From Shewanella sp. OMA3-2 (lineage in GTDB: Bacteria; Pseudomonadota; Gammaproteobacteria; Enterobacterales; Shewanellaceae), in assembly GCF_021513195.1 (NCBI RefSeq), contig NZ_CP090974.1:2182001-2246000 (forward strand): DNA of 64,000 nucleotides. The letters run 5' to 3'. Made by a program: the position numbers and the translations under genes. A model generated the notes under the pieces. The model had not been told where the DNA came from. It made no database searches and saw nothing but the letters and a program-made list of their open reading frames with translations. Below, piece by piece: positions 56,809 to 64,000 of this stretch (positions within the stretch are counted from its first letter, which is position 1; the number at the start of each line of letters is the position of its first letter).

Positions 56809-57840
56809 TTAACGGCCTGCGTTAATAATGGCGCGTGCCATTTCATCGGCTACTGAACCCGTAGTGCGGTTTTCAGCATCTGCGCGAGTAAACACGGTTA
56901 ATAATGTTTGATAAATTTGCTCAACCTTAGCGATAGCTGCAGTTTTATCATAGTTATTTTCAAAAGACACATTGATAATACCACCGGCATTAATCACATA
57001 ATCTGGCGCGTATAAAATACCCATCTCTTTAAGCTTTTCACCATGGCGCACTTCTGCTAATTGATTGTTGGCGCAACCTGCGACAATAGTCGCTTTTAAT
57101 AATGGCAAGGTAATGTCATTTAGGGTCGCTCCTAGTGCACAAGGTGCATATACATCCACATCTTGATTATAGATGTCCTGAGGCTCGACTACGGTAGCAC
57201 CAAACTCGGTGGCCACGCGATCAAGAGACGCTTGATGGATATCAGTAACAATTAACTTTGCACCGGCTTCATGTAAATGTTTACATAAATAATATCCAAC
57301 ATGTCCCACACCTTGCACTGACACTTTAATGTCTTTTAAGCTGTCAATTCCACGTTGGTGTTTAACGGCTGCTTTAATGCCTAAATAGGTGCCTAGCGCG
57401 GTTAATGGCGATGGATCACCAGACTTGCCTTCAAGTCCTGCTACATAAGGTGTTTCACGGTTGGCTATCATCATATCTGATGTTGATACGCCTACGTCTT
57501 CTGCAGAATAGTATTTACCGCCTAAGCTATTAACAAAACGACCAAAAGCAAGGAATAATTTTTCACGGTCTACGGTTTTAGGATCGGCAATGATAACTGC
57601 TTTACCGCCACCCATAGTTAAACCGGCAAGGGCATTTTTATAGGTCATCCCTCTAGAAAGACGCAATACGTCTGTCAACGCTTCATCATCAGATTGATAA
57701 TTCCACATTCTACAACCACCCACAGCGGGGCCTTTGTTGGTATTGTGCACCGCAATAATGGCTTTTAAGCCACTTTCTTTATCATGACAAAACACCACTT
57801 GTTCGTGCTCATCAAATGAGACATGATTAAATACCGCCAC
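56809..57840 (-). CDS. ldh: Leucine (Glu/Leu/Phe/Val) dehydrogenase
   Basis: A 343-aa NAD-dependent amino-acid dehydrogenase that converts branched-chain amino acids to 2-oxo acids. GPAVGGCRMW and GMTYKNALAGLTMGGGKAVI hold the catalytic lysines; VQGVGHVGYYLCKHL is the Rossmann motif. The length is that of leucine dehydrogenase rather than the longer glutamate enzymes. It is a single-gene unit with a terminator behind it. Inverted repeats upstream may regulate it. Confidence 0.9.
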   Translation of the reverse strand: MAVFNHVSFDEHEQVVFCHDKESGLKAIIAVHNTNKGPAVGGCRMWNYQSDDEALTDVLRLSRGMTYKNALAGLTMGGGKAVIIADPKTVDREKLFLAFGRFVNSLGGKYYSAEDVGVSTSDMMIANRETPYVAGLEGKSGDPSPLTALGTYLGIKAAVKHQRGIDSLKDIKVSVQGVGHVGYYLCKHLHEAGAKLIVTDIHQASLDRVATEFGATVVEPQDIYNQDVDVYAPCALGATLNDITLPLLKATIVAGCANNQLAEVRHGEKLKEMGILYAPDYVINAGGIINVSFENNYDKTAAIAKVEQIYQTLLTVFTRADAENRTTGSVADEMARAIINAGR

Positions 57841-58233
57841 GTAAATTCTCCAGTTGCTTTTGGGTCGTGTGTTAGTTGTTCTAACACTTATTTATTACCG
57901 TACTTGATAATACTTAATCACAACTTAAGACAACAAAAAGCAATACTAAACAAGGGGAAGATTGAGCTACACCAATGGCTGCGTACTACTTTTATATGGT
58001 TTAAACTGAAATGCTTAAATATGTATCAAATTCGTTATTTGGTATTGCAGCACGATAGCATTTAGCGATACTCTCAACAAAGCCTGATGTCGTAAATTTT
58101 AAAATTTAGCTGGCAATTTTGCTTGCCACTTTACGTAAACGTAAAGTATTTTAGTGGTGTGTGTTAAATTGAGTATCGTTGGGGCTGAAATTATAACCGA
58201 CGAGTACGTGATAATAATAAGATAGGAAGTGTT
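57841..58233. promoter_or_regulatory. Divergent control region with two inverted repeats
   Basis: A 393-bp region between ldh (minus) and the DUF4826-like gene (plus). GTGTTAG-TTGTT-CTAACAC (57869-57887) lies 29-47 bp before the ldh start. ACTTTACGT-AA-ACGTAAAGT (58128-58147) is a 20-bp near-perfect palindrome. From memory the second resembles the LiuR operator of branched-chain amino-acid genes, but it is closer to the plus-strand gene. Low certainty on the factor. Confidence 0.45.
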
Positions 58234-58674
58234 ATGACTGATGAAGTAGTAGAGCAGGTTGCAACACCCGCTGTAGATCAAGAAGCATTAAGACAAGATT
58301 GGGTAAAAACACAATTTCAAAAAGCCAATCGTTTTTTAGCTGAAAAAGGTGTGCTGCCAAATAAAGTGTATGCCGAAGAAAGTCGTTACCTTGCACCTTA
58401 TTTAGCGATTTGGAAAATGGATTCTAAACAACCGACTAAACAAACTTTCTGGGTGATGTCTGGGGATTTACCCACAGATTATGTTGATGTCAAAGTGGCT
58501 AAAACAGCCCGTGAAGCAATGCGTCATTTTTCAATGATGTGGCAACTTAAAGCTGAAAATTTACATAAATCGGGTGCGACTCGTGATCAAACCCAGCTTA
58601 AATTTGCTAATTTATTGGTCACTCGAGCAGAAAGCCTATATAGAATGCATGAAGATGAAAAACTTTGGTCTTAA
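58234..58674 (+). CDS. DUF4826-like conserved protein
   Basis: A 146-aa cytoplasmic protein. The segments WVKTQFQKANRFLAEKGV, YLAPYLAIWKM and FWVMSGDLPTDYV recall a conserved gammaproteobacterial family (DUF4826). The function is unknown. The start ATG 58234 follows TAGGAAG. It ends before a bidirectional terminator shared with roxA. Confidence 0.65.
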   Translation: MTDEVVEQVATPAVDQEALRQDWVKTQFQKANRFLAEKGVLPNKVYAEESRYLAPYLAIWKMDSKQPTKQTFWVMSGDLPTDYVDVKVAKTAREAMRHFSMMWQLKAENLHKSGATRDQTQLKFANLLVTRAESLYRMHEDEKLWS

Positions 58675-58735
58675 GCGCGAGTCTTAAGCCCTAGTCGCAA
58701 GCTTTCGTCGCATATATTGACTGGTTTTATAGATT

Positions 58736-58761
58736 AAAAAGGCACATTAAGTGCCTTTTTT
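58736..58761. terminator. Bidirectional rho-independent terminator
   Basis: AAAAAGGCAC (58736-58745), loop ATTAA, GTGCCTTTTT (58751-58760). It serves both the plus-strand DUF4826-like gene and convergent roxA. Confidence 0.93.
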
Positions 58762-58784
58762 ATGTCATTAAAACTAGCTGAGAA

Positions 58785-59921
58785 TTACTCAGCTAGATAA
58801 TAAAAACCCTGATTTATCAAGTTAACTAATAGTGCTGCAATCGCTAAGTTTTCACACATCTTAGCGGCTAACTCATTGTCTAAACTGACAGTGTTAGCCA
58901 AGCAGATGAGTTCTGCTTCGGTCACGTTTTCAAGTGAGTAGACTTCACCATTAATAAACAAGCGACTCAGGTTGTCATTTTCTAAGCGCAATACTTTTAA
59001 GCCACCAATGCGTAAAATACTGGCACCATCTTCTATGACTTGCTGTAACTCTTCTAAATCAAGCGGTTCTTCACCTTCACAAATATCAAGTTCAAATCGA
59101 TTCTGGCTCAATAGCTTACCTAGCATGGTTTGATACTTTTCAGGTTGGCTAGCCAACTCAGCTAATAATTGCATAATGCCTTGTTGTTGCTCTTGGCTAA
59201 CCATACCAGGTTCTTGTGCTTCTGAAGCGGAGATAAAGCGTTGATGACCATTGTTGTTATCAATCAGTGAGTCTGCAAGCTGAGTCAGTAATTCTTGCTG
59301 GCTTGGTGCTCTAAAACCAATTGAGTAACTTATGGCTAAAGAGAGAGTTTCACCACAATGTGGGTATCCAGGTGGAATATACAGCACGTCACCTTTTTTC
59401 AATACCACGTCAATAATAGGCGTAAAATCTTCTACTAATGGAGAGTTAGCATCTCCACCACGGCGTTGGTGATCACCTTTATCACCCACTTTCCAGCGAC
59501 GTTCACCTTCGCCTTGAATAATAAATACATCATAATTATCTATGTGTGGACCGACTCCACCAAGTGGCGTAGCAAAAGACACCATTAAATCATCAAAACG
59601 CCAGTCAGGTAAAAAGCGGAAGGCATCAACTAACGGTTGCGAGTCTGGATACCAATGGTTAACCGCCTGTACTAGCAGTTGCCAGTGGGTTTCACCATAG
59701 GCATCATAATCTTCAAATGGACCTTGAATAACGTTCCATTGGTTTTGGTTGGCTTCTGTAACCACAATACGTGATGAAATTTCTTCTTCACAAGCAAGAC
59801 CAGCTAATTCATCTGCGGCGATAGGGTCAACAAAATCCTCGAAGGCTTGTGTTAATACCACTGGGGTTTGTTGCCAGTGCTTTTTTATGAATGCTTGGGT
59901 GTCAAAAGTTAATTGATACAT
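58785..59921 (-). CDS. roxA: Ribosomal protein uL16 arginine hydroxylase (RoxA/YcfD)
   Basis: A 378-aa JmjC-type 2-oxoglutarate oxygenase. The iron site is H-x-D in GPHIDNYDVF with the distal His in GYPHCGETLS; SIGFRAPS is typical. RoxA hydroxylates an arginine of ribosomal protein uL16. ATG 59921 is used because MYQLTFDTQAFIKKHWQQTP matches the family start. The neighbouring purB-hflD-mnmA-nudJ order is also found near ycfD in enterobacteria. Confidence 0.93.
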   Translation of the reverse strand: MYQLTFDTQAFIKKHWQQTPVVLTQAFEDFVDPIAADELAGLACEEEISSRIVVTEANQNQWNVIQGPFEDYDAYGETHWQLLVQAVNHWYPDSQPLVDAFRFLPDWRFDDLMVSFATPLGGVGPHIDNYDVFIIQGEGERRWKVGDKGDHQRRGGDANSPLVEDFTPIIDVVLKKGDVLYIPPGYPHCGETLSLAISYSIGFRAPSQQELLTQLADSLIDNNNGHQRFISASEAQEPGMVSQEQQQGIMQLLAELASQPEKYQTMLGKLLSQNRFELDICEGEEPLDLEELQQVIEDGASILRIGGLKVLRLENDNLSRLFINGEVYSLENVTEAELICLANTVSLDNELAAKMCENLAIAALLVNLINQGFYYLAE

Positions 59922-59964
59922 GGTCTTACTCTCTGTTCGGTGTGAAAGCATTTATAGAAAGAAA

Positions 59965-60019
59965 AGCGGCAACTCGAATATCGAACTGCCGCTAGATTAC
60001 GTGAGGTTAACCAACCTCA
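59965..60019 (-). terminator. Tandem hairpins ending purB
   Basis: Nearest the purB stop is TGAGGTT-AACC-AACCTCA (60002-60019). Beyond it lies AGCGGCA...TGCCGCT (59965-59993) with an inner TCGA/TCGA pairing, followed on the minus strand by a T-rich tract (59961-59964). Likely terminator between purB and roxA. Confidence 0.7.
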
Positions 60020-60028
60020 GTTGACGCG

Positions 60029-61420
<1,392 letters not shown>

Positions 61421-61446
61421 TTATATTGTAGGGTGATTCGAATTAT

Positions 61447-62067
61447 TTATTTTTGTTGGCTGCTGACAGCCATGTCAAATATTGCTTTACGAGCAAACAC
61501 TAAATGACGACGTTTGCCGCCTAATTGGCGCCAAAGTACTGCACTGCGCATAGCCGATAATAATAATGAGCGGATTTTATGTTGCACATGAGTTTGCTTT
61601 AAAAATGCTGGATTACCCGAAATTTGTAATTTAGGCCCTAGAGCACTAATAACATCACTGTAAATACTGGCAAAATTAGCCAATACTTGTTCATCGGTAA
61701 TGGCAAAATGGTGCAGCTGACGATGCACTTGACTAATGCGTTCAGCAAGCATACCTAAACCATTAGGTGAGCGAGATAGCTTACGTTCTAATGCTAATAC
61801 GCCAACCAGATAACGCGTGGTTTCAACGTCTTTATTACTACCATCACCAAGTTGGTTTTGAATAAGCTGATAGCCTTTATCCAATAAGTCTTTATCTGGA
61901 TATACATCGGTTATGCCATCAGGGTTAGTCACCAAAATAGTATTAAGACTTGCCGCGAGGGCTTTCTCGTCACTTTCACCATGGCGGGCGATATATTGTA
62001 CTTGCCCGATGGCTTGTAAAATACCTGCAAAAGCCATAGTGCGTTCATATAATATATTGTCAGTCAC
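61447..62067 (-). CDS. hflD: High-frequency lysogenization protein HflD homolog
   Basis: A 206-aa helical protein of the HflD (YcfC) family: the N-terminal [29 protein letters not shown] and C-terminal [22 protein letters not shown] are typical. In E. coli it binds phage lambda CII at the membrane; the host role is unclear. It sits between mnmA (12-bp gap) and purB, the conserved position. Confidence 0.94.
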   Translation of the reverse strand: MTDNILYERTMAFAGILQAIGQVQYIARHGESDEKALAASLNTILVTNPDGITDVYPDKDLLDKGYQLIQNQLGDGSNKDVETTRYLVGVLALERKLSRSPNGLGMLAERISQVHRQLHHFAITDEQVLANFASIYSDVISALGPKLQISGNPAFLKQTHVQHKIRSLLLSAMRSAVLWRQLGGKRRHLVFARKAIFDMAVSSQQK

Positions 62068-62079
62068 TGTTTGGCTTAC

Positions 62080-63195
62080 CTATTTCTTAATTAAATTATC
62101 AATGATGCCGCCGCCTAAGCAAACCTCACCATCATAAAATACTGCTGATTGACCTGGGGTAACTGCGGCTACAGGTTCATCAAAAATGACTTCGATAGTG
62201 TCATTGTTAATGTGTTTGATTTGGCAGTTAACATCATGTTGACGGTAGCGGGTTTTTACACTGATACGGCTAGCATCTGCAGGACCTTTACGGTCTACCC
62301 AATCTAATTGATTTACTATCATGCCAACAGACATTAAACGTGGATGATGACCACCTTGACCGACTACCAATACATTGCGGTTTAGATCTTTATCAACCAC
62401 ATACCAAGGGTCGTCATTGCTATTTTTTAAGCCACCGATCCCCAACCCTTTACGTTGACCTAAAGTGTGGTACATCAAACCTTGGTGAGTACCAATGACT
62501 TCACCTTCAGCGGTTTCAATGTTACCTGGTAATGCAGGAAGATAAGTGGCTAAGAAGTCAGTGAATTTACGTTCACCGATAAAGCAAATACCGGTACTGT
62601 CTTTTTTATCATGGGTAATTAAGCCCATTTCTTTGGCGATATCACGTACCTGGTGTTTCTCTAGCTCACCGACAGGGAATAAGCTACGCGCGACTTGTTC
62701 ATGGCTAAGCGTGTATAAAAAATAGCTTTGATCTTTATTACCATCAACACCACGGAGCATTTGGGTTGTGCCGTCAGCATTATCACGGCGGCGCACATAG
62801 TGGCCCATTGCAATATAGTCAGCGTCTAAAATTTCATCAGCGAATTCTAGAAATGCTTTGAATTTAATTTCTTTGTTGCACATGATATCAGGATTAGGCG
62901 TACGGCCAGCTTTATACTCGGCTAAAAAGTACTCAAATACGTTGTCCCAATATTCAGCGGCGAAATTGACAGTGTGCAGTGTAATGCCGAGCTTGTCGCA
63001 AACCGCTTGTGCGTCTTTAAGATCATCACTGGCAGCGCAATATTCATCAGTGTCATCTTCTTCCCAGTTTTTCATAAACAGACCTTCAACCTCATAGCCT
63101 TGCTGCATTAGCAGGTAAGCTGAAACAGAAGAGTCCACACCGCCGGACATGCCAACGATGACTTTTTTACCATTAGTGGGTGTGATTGATGTCAT
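62080..63195 (-). CDS. mnmA: tRNA 2-thiouridylase MnmA
   Basis: A 371-aa enzyme that thiolates U34 in tRNAs for Lys, Glu and Gln. The PP-loop is [15 protein letters not shown]. The catalytic cysteines are in [12 protein letters not shown] and [10 protein letters not shown]. The start ATG 63195 has TAGGATCT upstream on the minus strand; an ATG-like start at 63222 adds 9 residues without support. Same order as enterobacterial nudJ-mnmA-hflD-purB. Confidence 0.97.
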   Translation of the reverse strand: MTSITPTNGKKVIVGMSGGVDSSVSAYLLMQQGYEVEGLFMKNWEEDDTDEYCAASDDLKDAQAVCDKLGITLHTVNFAAEYWDNVFEYFLAEYKAGRTPNPDIMCNKEIKFKAFLEFADEILDADYIAMGHYVRRRDNADGTTQMLRGVDGNKDQSYFLYTLSHEQVARSLFPVGELEKHQVRDIAKEMGLITHDKKDSTGICFIGERKFTDFLATYLPALPGNIETAEGEVIGTHQGLMYHTLGQRKGLGIGGLKNSNDDPWYVVDKDLNRNVLVVGQGGHHPRLMSVGMIVNQLDWVDRKGPADASRISVKTRYRQHDVNCQIKHINNDTIEVIFDEPVAAVTPGQSAVFYDGEVCLGGGIIDNLIKK

Positions 63196-63346
63196 AGATC
63201 CTATAAACCGTCTGTGTATCAATGAAACGCTTATTTAAAGCATTTCAAAAAGGGAAATTGTGCAAATTCTGCGGCGCATATTCTATCACGCCTTAGTCTT
63301 TGGGGCTATCTTGAAGCTGGGTTAGTTTGCTTCTGGTATATAGCAT

Positions 63347-63805
63347 TTAAAAGAAGTCAGCATTGAGCAAGTTTAGCGGGAAATGTTGGTTTTGTTGCGC
63401 TAAAAAGTCATCAATAGATTTAAGCACTAGTGGGCTGCGCATTTGAGTCGATTTTGAGCTTATTTCATCGCGGGTAAACCAGTGGGTACGAGTAATAGCG
63501 GCGTCTTGTGGAATAGCCGTTACCTGTACAGGTAGTTCAACACAAAAACTGAACCTGACAAATGCGACATTATTACTGGCGGTAAATTGATAAATGCCCA
63601 CTAAGCCCGATGGCGTAATACTAAGGCCAGTTTCTTCAAGTACTTCACGTTGGCAGGCGGCTATTATGGTCTCATTAGCTTCTAGGTGCCCAGCTGGCTG
63701 GTTATAGCGTATTTGTCCATCAATCCATTCTTCAACCAATAAAAACTTACCGCTGCAATGAATGATTGTCGCCACAGTGGTGTTGGGCTTATATCGCTGG
63801 TTCAT
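63347..63805 (-). CDS. nudJ: Phosphatase NudJ (Nudix)
   Basis: A 152-aa Nudix hydrolase with box GHLEANETIIAACQREVLEETG. NYNQPAGHLE-type context (YNQPAGHLEANE) is typical of NudJ, which hydrolyses nucleoside tri- and diphosphates and HMP-PP. Its location before mnmA and after rluE supports the name. Start ATG 63805. Confidence 0.9.
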   Translation of the reverse strand: MNQRYKPNTTVATIIHCSGKFLLVEEWIDGQIRYNQPAGHLEANETIIAACQREVLEETGLSITPSGLVGIYQFTASNNVAFVRFSFCVELPVQVTAIPQDAAITRTHWFTRDEISSKSTQMRSPLVLKSIDDFLAQQNQHFPLNLLNADFF

Positions 63806-63875
63806 AAAGTTTCTCTTAGAGTGATCGCGACTGTCATAACTACAACTCTGCTTTGGTATGCCGCTTTAATTACCA

Positions 63876-64000
63876 TTATTTACTGCTGGCGGGCAGTACC
63901 GAGAATTCACCACTTTGAAGGTTATCCAAACACCATTGACCTATTTTATAACGGATTAATCTAAGTGTAGGGTAACCCACATGTGCCGTCATACGGCGTA
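63876..64000 (-). CDS. rluE: rRNA pseudouridine synthase RluE, C-terminal end (partial)
   Basis: A minus-strand frame enters from the right edge and stops with TAA at 63878-63876. The 40 visible residues read [20 protein letters not shown], then [20 protein letters not shown]. The R-R-M plus [11 protein letters not shown] pattern is the conserved end of RsuA/RluE-type pseudouridine synthases. It is 70 bp upstream of nudJ, as in E. coli. The catalytic part is outside the window. Confidence 0.85.
   Translation of the reverse strand, partial: RRMTAHVGYPTLRLIRYKIGQWCLDNLQSGEFSVLPASSK

Overview
The window looks like a chromosomal segment of a marine gammaproteobacterium, most likely a low-GC Shewanella. 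The evidence is the AT-rich composition, the gltA/sdhCDAB/sucABCD arrangement, the leucine dehydrogenase gene, the rluE-nudJ-mnmA-hflD-purB-roxA synteny and the style of the type VI secretion cluster. Species cannot be fixed from the sequence alone. I ran no database searches; family names rest on motifs and recall.

Region 1 (1-20842) is a type VI secretion system (T6SS) core, all on the plus strand. A first block holds the end of an FHA-domain protein, tssJ, tssK, tssL, tssM, tagF and pppA, that is, the membrane complex plus threonine-phosphorylation control. After an AT-rich gap comes a second block: tssA, tssB, two tssC-like genes, tagJ, tssE, tssF, tssG and tssH, that is, baseplate, sheath and recycling ATPase. 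tssF is interrupted by a -1 frameshift in a T7 run.

Region 2 (about 21000-35500) is the tube, spike and payload block: hcp, vgrG, an unknown 117-aa protein, PAAR, an unknown 367-aa protein, a degenerate thiolase-fold protein and a 1585-aa Rhs protein. The Rhs tip looks like an R-S-E mono-ADP-ribosyltransferase. It is followed directly by an ADP-ribosylglycohydrolase, the expected immunity enzyme. Next come a muramidase with an overlapping lipoprotein, and a ChaN/EreA-like protein with an overlapping exported Sel1/TPR-like protein. These read as three effector-immunity pairs. The ADP-ribosylglycohydrolase has an apparent frameshift in an A8 run at its 5' end.

Region 3 (35500-49600) returns to housekeeping genes: an OmpA-like porin, a DedA-type membrane protein, two small stress-type proteins (PA2169/DUF2383-like and CsbD-like), gltA on the minus strand, and divergent sdhCDAB-sucABCD. 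Together gltA, sdh and suc supply citrate synthase, succinate dehydrogenase, the E1 and E2 parts of 2-oxoglutarate dehydrogenase, and succinyl-CoA synthetase. The shared E3 (lpd) is not here.

Region 4 (49600-64000) is mixed core: an AEC transporter, a Nudix hydrolase, an exported hypothetical protein overlapping an SCP-x-like thiolase, a CBS protein, an ornithine-lipid-type acyltransferase (apparently frameshifted) coupled to an LpxH-like phosphoesterase, leucine dehydrogenase, a DUF4826-like protein, roxA, purB, hflD, mnmA, nudJ and the 3' end of rluE. No rRNA, tRNA, CRISPR array, insertion sequence or integrase was recognised.
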